Source of the DNA: a virus
Strand: one strand, 5' to 3'
IMG/VR virus record: IMGVR_UViG_3300030339_000175
Location: 1 to 31,019 of that record
DNA: 31,019 nt
Below are positions 8,031 through 15,124 of this stretch, one piece after another (within the stretch, counting starts at the first letter, position 1; each line of letters begins with the position of its first letter). The notes under the pieces were generated by a model that worked only from the letters and a program-made list of their open reading frames with translations, searched no databases and was not told the DNA's origin. Made by a program: the position numbers and the translations under genes.

Positions 8031-9107
8031 ATGACAATTGCTAAAACTTTTTATGCTAAGCTTAGCCAATTTGTTGGGAGTGATATTCCCAAATGGGTTG
8101 GCGGAGTAGGAGTGAAGACAACTGCATTAATCGCAGATGATGTAAGTTCTGATGCTTTATTGGGGACTTACAATGGGGACATGCAAAAGATTGAGTATAT
8201 GTTTACCGCGCATAAATCTTTACTAGATTCAATTACTAGTAATGGAACCATTTTTTCTTTTCTTGCTAAAGCTACTGGAGGAAAAACAGTAGCTGGTTCT
8301 GATTTAATGGATAAAACTATAACTCATACTCAGATTCAAGATAAGACATTGTTAACTGGAAATTATGCAGATGAGTCAGTGACAACTGATATCTTAGGAG
8401 ATTTGAGCGTAACTAATGAGAAAGTTGCTCTTAAAGCTATTCAAGGGAAAAATATAGAAGATCATACAATTACAGAACAGCAAATTGATCCTACTCTTAT
8501 GTCTGATCTTCAGACTGCGGGGACAACACCTACGGGCACAATTACTATGTTTGCTGGCGACTCTACTAAGATTCCTCTTGGGTGGTTAAATTGTGTCGGC
8601 CAACCAGTTTCTAGAAGTGGCTATGCAGGACTCTTTGAAGTTATTGGGACTATTTATGGCGTTGGAGATGGATCTACTACTTTCGGGATTCCTAACTTAA
8701 AGGGAAGAGTCCCGGTGGGATTCTTAGATGGAGATACAAGTTTTGGAGCATTAAATAGACAAGGTGGAGAAAAAGCTCATATTCTAGCTGATGTAGAACT
8801 GGCTTCTCATGCACATGTGATTCCTGTTCATACTCATATCGCCGAAAGTCACAATCATGAGATGAGTCATAGACATACGATTCCTCATGCCGCAACCACT
8901 ATAGAACATGGCAAGTCTGGCGGAGACACAGAGCTAGCGAGAGGTACTGCTGGAAATACGGGCGCTAGCGATAGGGAGTATACTGAAGGCGAAATTGTTA
9001 CCATCCAAAATTCCCCAGCTGACACTTCTGTAGCCGCAATAGGATCTAATCTTGCTCATAATAACTTACAACCATATATTGTTCTTAATTACATTATCAA
9101 AACATAA
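8031..9107 (+). CDS. Tail fibre protein with phage tail-collar domain
   Basis: A 358-residue protein preceded by AAGGAG. Residues 1 to about 160 are rich in Asp/Thr/Lys with short repeats (DKTITHTQIQDKTLLTGNYA), as expected for a trimeric shaft. A tail-collar domain follows at about 165-232. It has TGTITMFAG, IPLGWLNCVGQPVSRSGYAG, GTIYGVGDGSTTFGIPNLKG and RVPVGF, the classic signature of collar/fibre tips. After it comes a His-rich section (about 258-293) with HAHVIPVHTH and HNHEMSHRH. Such HxH motifs bind iron along T4-type long tail fibre tips, so metal binding in a receptor-recognition tip is likely. The end LQPYIVLNYIIKT matches collar-type fibre C-termini. The likely role is host adhesion. 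The gene ends at the convergent terminator. Confidence 0.9.
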   Translation: MTIAKTFYAKLSQFVGSDIPKWVGGVGVKTTALIADDVSSDALLGTYNGDMQKIEYMFTAHKSLLDSITSNGTIFSFLAKATGGKTVAGSDLMDKTITHTQIQDKTLLTGNYADESVTTDILGDLSVTNEKVALKAIQGKNIEDHTITEQQIDPTLMSDLQTAGTTPTGTITMFAGDSTKIPLGWLNCVGQPVSRSGYAGLFEVIGTIYGVGDGSTTFGIPNLKGRVPVGFLDGDTSFGALNRQGGEKAHILADVELASHAHVIPVHTHIAESHNHEMSHRHTIPHAATTIEHGKSGGDTELARGTAGNTGASDREYTEGEIVTIQNSPADTSVAAIGSNLAHNNLQPYIVLNYIIKT

Positions 9108-9146
9108 AAAAAAGGAGAGCCTTTAATTAGGTTCTCCTTTTTTTTA
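9106..9146. terminator. Bidirectional terminator between convergent transcription units
   Basis: Poly-A, then AGGAGAGCCT, a TTAATT loop, AGGTTCTCCT and poly-T. The stem has one G-U or A-C type position depending on strand. A-tract and T-tract flanks let it work in both directions. It overlaps the stop codons of the rightward fibre gene and the leftward RuvC-like gene, so it separates the late and early blocks. Confidence 0.92.
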
Positions 9147-9635
9147 TGCCCAGTTAAGTTCATTCTTATCATTTTTCGATACTGAGTATCCAATACAAAT
9201 AGCATCTACAATATCTTGTATTGCTTTAATTCCAAACTCTTCTAAGACGAATCTTTGCGCGTCTTTCTTCTGGTCTGTGCGTGCGCGCCCTTTTACACCA
9301 CAGACTGATTTCCAAGTAGATGAGGCTACTACTTCATACGGAATAGCATTTTCATTGCACAGAATAAGAATGGCACTTTGTACAGTAGCTAAAACTTTGA
9401 AAGTCACTACATTATTTATGTTAGATTGTAATTGAATTTCTTCAAGAACAACATGAGTGATATTTTCTTCCTCGATTAATTCTTTTACTGCCTTCCGCAA
9501 TTTAACTACTCTTGTAATCATATCTGTATCAGTAAAACTAAATTTTCCATATTTTTCTAACAGACCATTATTATAGATGGCCCACCCCGTGACTTTGCTC
9601 GATTGATCTAGGGCTAGTAATCTTTTATTTTCCAA
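9144..9635 (-). CDS. ruvC: RuvC-like Holliday junction resolvase
   Basis: An RNase H-fold nuclease expected to cut branched DNA (Holliday junctions or replication forks) before packaging. In the numbering of the longer form (GTG at 9644) the acidic active site is complete: D13 in LLALDQSSK, E68 in VVLEEIQLQ, and D144 and D147 in QDIVDAICIGY. The length (163-166 residues) fits RuvC. The start is ambiguous. I prefer the TTG at 9635, because AGGTGAT sits at good distance, whereas the GTG at 9644 overlaps that site. It is a single-gene unit with its own consensus promoter at 9659-9687 and the shared terminator at 9106-9146. It is the last gene of the leftward block, just before the late-gene boundary. 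Confidence 0.88.
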   Translation of the reverse strand: MENKRLLALDQSSKVTGWAIYNNGLLEKYGKFSFTDTDMITRVVKLRKAVKELIEEENITHVVLEEIQLQSNINNVVTFKVLATVQSAILILCNENAIPYEVVASSTWKSVCGVKGRARTDQKKDAQRFVLEEFGIKAIQDIVDAICIGYSVSKNDKNELNWA

Positions 9636-9658
9636 TATTATCACCTACCTTCAACCAA

Positions 9659-9687
9659 AGTATAGCATAAATTTTAGAGTTTGTCAA
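9659..9687 (-). promoter_or_regulatory. Promoter P1 for the ruvC-like gene
   Basis: On the minus strand, TTGACA (9682-9687), 17 bases, then TATACT (9659-9664), with TGC just before the -10 hexamer (extended -10). It lies immediately downstream of the dUTPase-operon terminator, so ruvC is an independent unit. One of six matching promoters in the window. Confidence 0.92.
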
Positions 9688-9691
9688 ACAC

Positions 9692-9729
9692 AAAAATGGC
9701 GTGAGAAATTAATCTCACGCCATTTTTTT
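9692..9729 (-). terminator. Terminator ending the dUTPase operon
   Basis: A perfect 15-bp stem AAAAATGGCGTGAGA / TCTCACGCCATTTTT with the 6-base loop at 9707-9712. Flanking A and T runs allow function on either strand. For the leftward genes it ends the dUTPase transcript about 90 bases after the dUTPase stop, and P1 begins a few bases later. Confidence 0.92.
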
Positions 9730-9819
9730 ATTATGGAGTAGGCTTCATTTTAACCGTCCTCAGTTTTCATCTCTGCCACGACCTATCATCATTTTCCATA
9801 CTAATCACCAATATCCATT

Positions 9820-10293
9820 CTACTTCACTCCCGTCGAACCGAATCCCGATCTATCTGCGTTCCCTAAATGGTCCACAGTCTCAAAGAATAAATGTGGCTG
9901 GTGTTCAACAATGCGGAATTGACAAATCCTGTCGTTCTTTTTTATAAGGGTGTCTCTAGTAGCATAAGCTGCAAATTTCCACATATCATTATCGCCGCAA
10001 TAACTCTCATCAATTACTCCAATAGAATTAGTTTCCATAATACCATAATTCTTAAAAGTAGAACTACGGGGAGCCATGATAGCCTCATATCCTCTAGGTA
10101 ATTGGATTGCAATACCAAGAGGAAGAAGTTTAAATTCACCTTCATTCATCCATACATCTTCTGAGCATCGTAAATCAATCCAATTTGATTTTGTATCTTC
10201 TATAACCTGAAGAGGAGGCATATCCTTATTAAAGTATTTGATTTTTAATGTCTTGGCTTTAACTTCGCAAGGCTTGCAATCCTGACTATCCAT
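9820..10293 (-). CDS. dut: dUTPase (trimeric type)
   Basis: Hydrolyses dUTP to dUMP and pyrophosphate, keeping uracil out of phage DNA and supplying dUMP for thymidylate synthesis. The protein has 157 residues, the usual size. All five motifs are visible: WIDLRCSED (about 38-46), APRSSTFKN (74-82), GVIDESYCGDN (92-102, with catalytic Asp95), DRICQFRIVEHQ (121-132) and the C-terminal RSGFGSTG (148-155), the arm that closes the active site. It overlaps the upstream 75-residue gene by eight bases. It is the last gene of the P2 operon and is followed by a terminator. It would act with the ThyX-like, kinase and reductase genes of the same strand. Confidence 0.95.
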   Translation of the reverse strand: MDSQDCKPCEVKAKTLKIKYFNKDMPPLQVIEDTKSNWIDLRCSEDVWMNEGEFKLLPLGIAIQLPRGYEAIMAPRSSTFKNYGIMETNSIGVIDESYCGDNDMWKFAAYATRDTLIKKNDRICQFRIVEHQPHLFFETVDHLGNADRSGFGSTGVK

Positions 10294-10513
10294 AAGTAAT
10301 AGTCACTTCTGTGCTAGGCTCTTTCACATCATTAAAGACTTTTGTGGTCTGCATTAAAACATACTCAGTTTCTGTTGCTTTAATGTACTTTTCGATCTTA
10401 ACACACTTTGTTACAGTATAGTGCCCGTCCTTGCGGAATTGAGTTTCAAGTTCATCGGCATCTGCCATTGTAGGAACTCGATACTCTTCAACAACTTTAA
10501 CTAAATAATTCAT
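10286..10513 (-). CDS. Small phage protein of unknown function (75 aa)
   Basis: A 75-residue protein starting at an ATG preceded by AAAGGAGACATAAGG. No cysteine motif, signal or membrane segment is seen. The middle (MADADELETQFRKDGHYTVT) looks like an alpha/beta fold and the end is beta-rich (STEVTITYG). The start MNYLVKVVEEYRVPTMADAD resembles many short phage proteins with a beta-strand followed by an acidic helix. It is translationally linked to dUTPase by an eight-base overlap. Function unknown. Confidence 0.8.
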   Translation of the reverse strand: MNYLVKVVEEYRVPTMADADELETQFRKDGHYTVTKCVKIEKYIKATETEYVLMQTTKVFNDVKEPSTEVTITYG

Positions 10514-10531
10514 CCTTATGTCTCCTTTGGT

Positions 10532-10792
10532 TTATATCGCATTAATTTGCAATTTATGGGAACTATATTGGGTCATCTCTTTTGTCTCGGCGTCTTGTTT
10601 TACTTTTGCGACAAATTGAGCGTCCCCTTTTAAGTTAACGTTCATAACATCATTGGCATAACAAAAAGCTACTAACTCTTCAGATAAATCTTTAAGAGGT
10701 ACTTCGAAGTGATTTACAATATTGGTTCCTTCAAAAAGATACACTTGCTGATTGAGAATAAAAGGCTGTACTGAAACAATAACTTCTTTCAT
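10532..10792 (-). CDS. Small phage protein of unknown function (86 aa)
   Basis: An 86-residue protein whose ATG overlaps the stop of the upstream gene as TAATG (10790-10794), so it is probably translated by coupling. It has no recognisable motif or membrane segment. It begins with alternating hydrophobic residues (MKEVIVSVQPFILNQQVYLF), which suggests beta strands, and ends in KLQINAI. It sits between two other unknown genes in the P2 operon with dUTPase. I do not recognise a family. Confidence 0.8.
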   Translation of the reverse strand: MKEVIVSVQPFILNQQVYLFEGTNIVNHFEVPLKDLSEELVAFCYANDVMNVNLKGDAQFVAKVKQDAETKEMTQYSSHKLQINAI

Positions 10793-11160
10793 TATATTTC
10801 TACTACTCCTTCATCATAGGGGAAGAAAAGATAAAGAACACTTTTACCATCCATTCTTAACCAGATAGAATAGTAATTTGCTTCATAATCAATACTGATT
10901 ACTTCGCCTCGGGTTTGTAAAGTCTCTAATAGCTCTTGACTAGCCTCATGAATCTTTTTGTTGCTACCAACAAAATGGAAAAGAGTATAATCTCTCAACT
11001 CATGACAAAGTAACATAAAGTATTTATCTTGAACAAAAGAAGTCCAAGAAGCGATATCTGCGATATCTCTAGCTAGAAGAGTATCAGTGAGCGGATCTTT
11101 TTTATCCATTAATTGTTTGTTGACTTCATATAGAGTGATCTCTGCATCTATGTTTGCCAT
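10792..11160 (-). CDS. Unknown protein, first gene of the P2 operon (122 aa)
   Basis: A 122-residue soluble protein with GAAGGAGG before its ATG and promoter P2 just upstream. The N-terminal part (about 1-90) looks helical, with a patch DKYFMLLCHELRDYTLFHFV. The C-terminus looks like a small beta unit (EANYYSIWLRMDGKSVLYLF, then PYDEGVVEI). No catalytic motif is recognised. Being first in an early operon that ends with dUTPase, it could be an early takeover protein, but nothing in the sequence shows this. Confidence 0.8.
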   Translation of the reverse strand: MANIDAEITLYEVNKQLMDKKDPLTDTLLARDIADIASWTSFVQDKYFMLLCHELRDYTLFHFVGSNKKIHEASQELLETLQTRGEVISIDYEANYYSIWLRMDGKSVLYLFFPYDEGVVEI

Positions 11161-11182
11161 TTTAACCTCCTTCTTTTATTTA

Positions 11183-11211
11183 ATTATATCATAATTTTTT
11201 ATTCTTGTCAA
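11183..11211 (-). promoter_or_regulatory. Promoter P2 for the 122-aa to dUTPase operon
   Basis: On the minus strand, TTGACA (11206-11211), 17 bases, then TATAAT (11183-11188), with TGA before the -10 hexamer. Both hexamers are perfect consensus. The -35 lies one base from the nrdG stop codon, and there is no terminator between, so nrdG transcripts may also run on into this operon. Confidence 0.94.
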
Positions 11212-11212
11212 T

Positions 11213-11677
11213 TTAACTAATAACTTCTGCGTATTGGCTATCACTGGCTAAATTAACTCCTAGGACTGGATCGAAATGCGGCTCTTGATTAGGAATATAT
11301 CTGCCATATTTCATAATAATATTTGAGAAATCTTCTTGCAATCGTTGCACTTCTGGATAGATTTCATGCTCTTCATATCCAGTATAAATAACAATATAAT
11401 CGGCACAGTATTTTCTAAAAGCCTCTACTATTTCGTATATGGTTTCAAAATCTATCATAGGTTCTAGCCCAGAAAGAACAATTGCAGAAGTCAAAGAGTT
11501 CTTTCTGTACCTGACTGCAAGATCCTCGATCTTATATTCTATAATTGGAGCCTTAGCGAGAGGGCTATTTTGACATAAATCCTTACCACATTTCCAGTCA
11601 CAATAAGGCATCATTAATACCATACTCGGTTTTTTAAAGTTAACAAAGTCTTCTTCAACTAGCCCTCTCAGTTTCAT
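11213..11677 (-). CDS. nrdG: Anaerobic ribonucleotide reductase activase
   Basis: A radical-SAM enzyme that would install the glycyl radical on NrdD. The protein has 154 residues. The start (MKLRGLVEEDFVNFKKPSMV) and the LSGLEPM segment (about 69-75, the GGEP-type SAM-binding element) fit the family. The cluster-binding cysteines are C26, C30 and C35 (CDWKCGKDLC), a CX3CX4C spacing instead of the usual CX3CX2C. I recall longer spacings in other phage NrdG-like proteins, so it need not be inactive. The ATG overlaps the homing-endonuclease stop (TAATG), and the ribosome site AAGGTGATC lies inside the end of that gene. Its partner nrdD is one gene upstream. Confidence 0.88.
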   Translation of the reverse strand: MKLRGLVEEDFVNFKKPSMVLMMPYCDWKCGKDLCQNSPLAKAPIIEYKIEDLAVRYRKNSLTSAIVLSGLEPMIDFETIYEIVEAFRKYCADYIVIYTGYEEHEIYPEVQRLQEDFSNIIMKYGRYIPNQEPHFDPVLGVNLASDSQYAEVIS

Positions 11678-12336
11678 TAAAGATCACCTTCTTCGAAGAA
11701 AACCCAAGATAAAGGTTCATTTGTGTCAGGATGCTTCCCACAATGAAAACGAGTTCCTCGACAGCACTCTCCAATTTTACCAGGTTTCCCTTTTATCCCA
11801 CACCACAATCCAGCCTCTTTTTGGCTATCAAATTTTTGTCCAGTATTTACACAAATAACCGCAGTCTTTTTAGCTTTTTGAGAAATAATTTCTCGCCATT
11901 CTTTGTTGTGACCTTTGCCTTTATTTCCTTCACTAATTTTATTTCGATGTTCTATTGTTAATTTTTTCCCATAACAAGGATTTTTTTCTCCTGAATTTAT
12001 TTCTCTCATATGAGCTTTCCATTCTTCAGTTCTTTCATAACCTTTTCGTCCTCCGGTTGTCTTATTGTATCCAAAATTTGGATTAATAGTATCAAAGGTA
12101 GTAATTAATAATGTTTCGACATCACGAGCTTCTTCCTCGGAACAACCAGAAAAAATTATAATATGGGAAAATCTATCCCACCCATATTTATTGATAGCAC
12201 TAAAAAAATGTCTATTATTAGAATAACCATTTCCTTTCTGCCATCTTTTATTAACATCTTGTTGTCGAGTAATGCCAACATATTTTTTATCGTTATATAA
12301 ATTTATATGAATATAAACACTGTAATTGTTATTCAT
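11677..12336 (-). CDS. GIY-YIG homing endonuclease (free-standing)
   Basis: A 219-residue site-specific DNA nuclease. The GIY-YIG domain spans about 5-95: YIH at 8-10, YVGIT at 19-23, Arg31, catalytic Glu74 in RDVETLLI and Asn91 in GYNKTTGG are all present. DNA-binding modules follow. A NUMOD3-like segment lies at about 116-137 (GEKNPCYGKKLTIEHRNKIS). A NUMOD1/IENR1-like segment lies at about 160-212 (AVICVNTGQKFDSQKEAGLW, ending LSWVFFEE). It lies between nrdD and nrdG with TAATG at both junctions. It has no clear ribosome site of its own, so it probably relies on coupling to nrdD. In T4, nrdD also hosts a homing endonuclease (I-TevII, intron-borne), so the locus is a known target. The likely role is self-propagation. 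Confidence 0.9.
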   Translation of the reverse strand: MNNNYSVYIHINLYNDKKYVGITRQQDVNKRWQKGNGYSNNRHFFSAINKYGWDRFSHIIIFSGCSEEEARDVETLLITTFDTINPNFGYNKTTGGRKGYERTEEWKAHMREINSGEKNPCYGKKLTIEHRNKISEGNKGKGHNKEWREIISQKAKKTAVICVNTGQKFDSQKEAGLWCGIKGKPGKIGECCRGTRFHCGKHPDTNEPLSWVFFEEGDL

Positions 12337-14264
12337 TATAGTTCTGAAAAATTGTTCGCATTGTACCAGTCTCGCATTTGGAATTCTTTTTTACGAGATT
12401 CAGAATAAGAAGACTCCCTAGTAAGAAAACCAACGATACGCTGATAGGTAGTAATGACTGGTTTACCACATTGAGGACAGGTGGAGCCGTAGAACCCGTG
12501 GTTATGCTCGCAAGCACTAATCCGAGTACAGAATGCAAAATAAACAACTCCTTCATCTGCTATATAGTTTAATAACTCCCAAGCGGTATCTGAATCCGTT
12601 AATGGTGCATCTAGGTTAATATGAGCTATTGATCCGCCATTACAAGCTTTGTCTAAAATTGCACTAAGTCTAATCTTTTCTTGTAAAGTACATTTAGTTC
12701 CTAAGCCTATCCATTGATTAGCATACAATGGAAGATCATAAGCTTGGTTCGGATAGAGAAACTTATCTTTCTGCATTAAGATGGCAGCAGCGCGCTCTCC
12801 TGGTATCTCTTCAATATTAATGCTGTAGTCTGTATCAATAGCAAATTCATCTTTAGCTTTATTCAGAGTCTTGAAGATTTCTTGCGCGAAACGGATTCCA
12901 TCATCTGAATAAGACACATATCCAAACTCATCTGTCTGAGTAAGACCAAAAGCTTGTAGTGCTTCATATACTCCTATAATCCCAATAGTATTATACTGAG
13001 AAGCAAGATTGATAATTTCATAAGTATAGTTAGGTAGCAATCCTTTTTCGATATTGCGCTTGATAATATCTCGAATAACATCAAGAGTCTTCATTACCAA
13101 AATTACTTTTTCTCTTAGGAGAGTGAGATAATCTCCCCAATTTCCTTCGGTTTCGTAAGCAATTCGAGCTAGGTTAATAGTATTAACTTTGATACTTCCT
13201 ACCTCTAGAGCGGTCCCGCCAATTGAGTTAAAGTATCCTAGATCTTTCACATCTGATACTAATCTGCAACAGTTGCTAAGACTAGTTACATCCTTACTAA
13301 TGAAGAAGTTGCTATCCGCCCATTTCATATTATGGTCAGAAGCCCACCGTGCCCACTCTTCATTTACGAATTTTCCATCTTCACCTCGAAGAAGAGCAAA
13401 AGTAAGAACTGGCCAGGTCATAACATTTTGTTCTCTGATTTTACTGACAACATCCATAAATGCTTTTTGATACTCAAGAATCTCATCAATATAATCTATG
13501 ATAAATGTTCCATCTGGGAATTCTTTACCTCCAAAAAGAGCTTCTAAGTAGGAGCGATCGAAGATAGAAAAGTTGCTGAAAGCAGACTGGTTAACTCTTA
13601 AATAGGGCTGGTTGAGTTTATATACTATACGCTGAAACTCTTGATCTCGATAACGTTCTGGAGTGTCTGTATAGTATCCCTCTGAGACGTCTTTCTTCCA
13701 AAAGTAAAAAGAATAAATTAAGAAGGAAGGAAGGCCGCAGGCGCCAGATGTCCTATTAGAAGTCCAACTCACGAACTCTCCGACAAAATCGGTATATGTT
13801 ACTAAATGCTTAGGAGCTTGATTATTGAATCCTTCAACAAAGTACAATCCTTTGGTTACTAATCCTTCAAGATCATAAGCGAAACAATAAGGAATGAAGG
13901 TCGAACTCGCAGCATCATGTAGATAGAAATGTCCGTCCCATTCATTTGCTAACCATTCATTCGCGGTCTTAAACCCATATTTCTTATTCAGTTCATGGTA
14001 AATCTTATTGAAAGCAAGAAGCTTAGAATGAGGCTTACTCATTTCTGTTGTCAAGGAGCAAATATCATTGATGCTTGCATTCGCGCTACCATCAATGCTT
14101 GCATCCGCGACTTGCTGCTTATCTACAAAATTATCAATGAAATCTGTATAACTAAGCTGGCTATCTGCAAAACCATTCAGATGAGCCATTTCATCTCCAT
14201 GCTCATTCATCATTTTATTGATTTGAGTAACAAAGTTCTTGCTCAACTTAATATCTATCTTCAT
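12336..14264 (-). CDS. nrdD: Anaerobic (class III) ribonucleoside-triphosphate reductase
   Basis: Reduces ribonucleoside triphosphates to deoxy forms without oxygen, using a glycyl radical made by NrdG. The protein has 642 residues and no N-terminal ATP-cone, as in compact phage forms. Visible landmarks are NEWDGHFYLHDAA (about 107-119), TSGACGLPSF (172-181, Cys176), SNCCRLVSD (330-338), and a zinc site with C585, C596 and C599 (CPQCG). The glycyl-radical motif is RIVGFL, with Gly612, about 30 residues from the end. The reading frame is uninterrupted, so no intron is present. The stop overlaps the homing-endonuclease start. A glutaredoxin gene lies just upstream, a fitting electron donor. The enzyme indicates an anaerobic host. 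Confidence 0.95.
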   Translation of the reverse strand: MKIDIKLSKNFVTQINKMMNEHGDEMAHLNGFADSQLSYTDFIDNFVDKQQVADASIDGSANASINDICSLTTEMSKPHSKLLAFNKIYHELNKKYGFKTANEWLANEWDGHFYLHDAASSTFIPYCFAYDLEGLVTKGLYFVEGFNNQAPKHLVTYTDFVGEFVSWTSNRTSGACGLPSFLIYSFYFWKKDVSEGYYTDTPERYRDQEFQRIVYKLNQPYLRVNQSAFSNFSIFDRSYLEALFGGKEFPDGTFIIDYIDEILEYQKAFMDVVSKIREQNVMTWPVLTFALLRGEDGKFVNEEWARWASDHNMKWADSNFFISKDVTSLSNCCRLVSDVKDLGYFNSIGGTALEVGSIKVNTINLARIAYETEGNWGDYLTLLREKVILVMKTLDVIRDIIKRNIEKGLLPNYTYEIINLASQYNTIGIIGVYEALQAFGLTQTDEFGYVSYSDDGIRFAQEIFKTLNKAKDEFAIDTDYSINIEEIPGERAAAILMQKDKFLYPNQAYDLPLYANQWIGLGTKCTLQEKIRLSAILDKACNGGSIAHINLDAPLTDSDTAWELLNYIADEGVVYFAFCTRISACEHNHGFYGSTCPQCGKPVITTYQRIVGFLTRESSYSESRKKEFQMRDWYNANNFSEL

Positions 14265-14267
14265 ATA

Positions 14268-14480
14268 TTACCTAACCTCTCTTGTGTTAATCCATTTTGC
14301 GGCATCAGGGAATGTCAAGAAAGTATCTTCATCAATTTGAAGAAGAGGAGCTTCTCGGAAACCTGCATCTATCATTGCTTGAATATCATCATTTTTATGA
14401 TATTTAATCCCATTTTGGTCTAACTTTTTTTCTAGGATACGACATTTAGGACAATCAGTAGTGTGTAAAATTATCTCCAT
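14268..14480 (-). CDS. Glutaredoxin/NrdH-like thiol protein
   Basis: The start is the ATG at 14480, directly after a near-perfect AAGGAGG. An upstream in-frame start at 14498 would place that site inside the gene. The product has 70 residues. The redox motif is CPKC (Cys10, Cys13) after a first beta strand (MEIILHTTD). The cis-proline segment is APLLQID (Pro45), and a helix follows. This is the minimal glutaredoxin fold. It lies three bases before nrdD, so it is most likely a reductant for the phage reductase or a general dithiol donor. The 60 bases upstream hold no promoter I would defend. Confidence 0.88.
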   Translation of the reverse strand: MEIILHTTDCPKCRILEKKLDQNGIKYHKNDDIQAMIDAGFREAPLLQIDEDTFLTFPDAAKWINTREVR

Positions 14481-14539
14481 ATTTAGCCTCCTTTTCAAAT
14501 TATTCTTGTGCTATAGATATGAAAAGTAAGATAAGTATG

Positions 14540-15124
14540 TTAATCAAAGAAGTCCAAAGAATACTCTAGCATGGTATCTACAATTTCAAAATCAGTCATA
14601 GAGTCTCTATCATTAAAAAGGTTTAAATGAAAATAATTGATATCTTTAAAATCTTCTTCATCAGCAAAGAATCGCCGACAGATTTCTTTGACATTAGGGT
14701 TATCTTCTCTTTCTAAAGTTCGCATTATTCGAGTTTTGTCGCAGGCTTTGATATAAATGGGCAATACTTTTAAATTATATTCATCTTTAGTGTTAAGCAA
14801 AGACTTTACTCCTTCAGGAGTGAAAATTCCAATATTGATTTTCTTAGGATCTAGTTCAGTAACTGTTGCCCCATAGAACCATCCGTTAAACTCTAAAGCT
14901 TCAATGAATTCATTCCTTAGCATTCTCTCCGTGAATTCTTCTCTTGTTAAATAGTGATAGTCTACATCTGCAGTTTCATTATCTCTAATGGGCCTAGTGG
15001 TACAAGAGACAATTCCATGGAAAAGAGCAGAGTACGGAGATTGGAGGAGAAGTTTTTCCACAGTGTCTTTACCCGCACCGCTTTTCCCGAATAAAGCAAC
15101 AATAGCAAATTTATCTCTTGACAT
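14540..15124 (-). CDS. gmk: Guanylate kinase-like deoxynucleoside monophosphate kinase
   Basis: A 194-residue P-loop kinase that would phosphorylate GMP/dGMP or another dNMP to feed dNTP synthesis. It has the Walker A motif GKSGAGKDT (13-21), where K-D replaces the usual K-S. The guanylate-kinase signature SCTTRPIRDNE lies at 40-50 and DVDYHYLTREEF at 53-64. The lid and C-terminal region (RTLEREDNP, about 145-153) also fit. The overall order is that of the Gmk family, but phage members can act on modified nucleotides, so the exact substrate is open. It overlaps the NADAR gene by 14 bases and is part of the P3 operon. Confidence 0.85.
   Translation of the reverse strand: MSRDKFAIVALFGKSGAGKDTVEKLLLQSPYSALFHGIVSCTTRPIRDNETADVDYHYLTREEFTERMLRNEFIEALEFNGWFYGATVTELDPKKINIGIFTPEGVKSLLNTKDEYNLKVLPIYIKACDKTRIMRTLEREDNPNVKEICRRFFADEEDFKDINYFHLNLFNDRDSMTDFEIVDTMLEYSLDFFD

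Noticed and set aside
12336-14264. A possible self-splicing intron in nrdD, as in T4
   Set aside because: nrdD is one uninterrupted frame with the glycyl-radical motif at its end. The endonuclease lies after the stop, so it is free-standing.
14481-14539. A promoter before the glutaredoxin-nrdD genes
   Set aside because: Only weak partial matches (such as TTAACA and TATCTA at 18 bases), unlike the six strict promoters.
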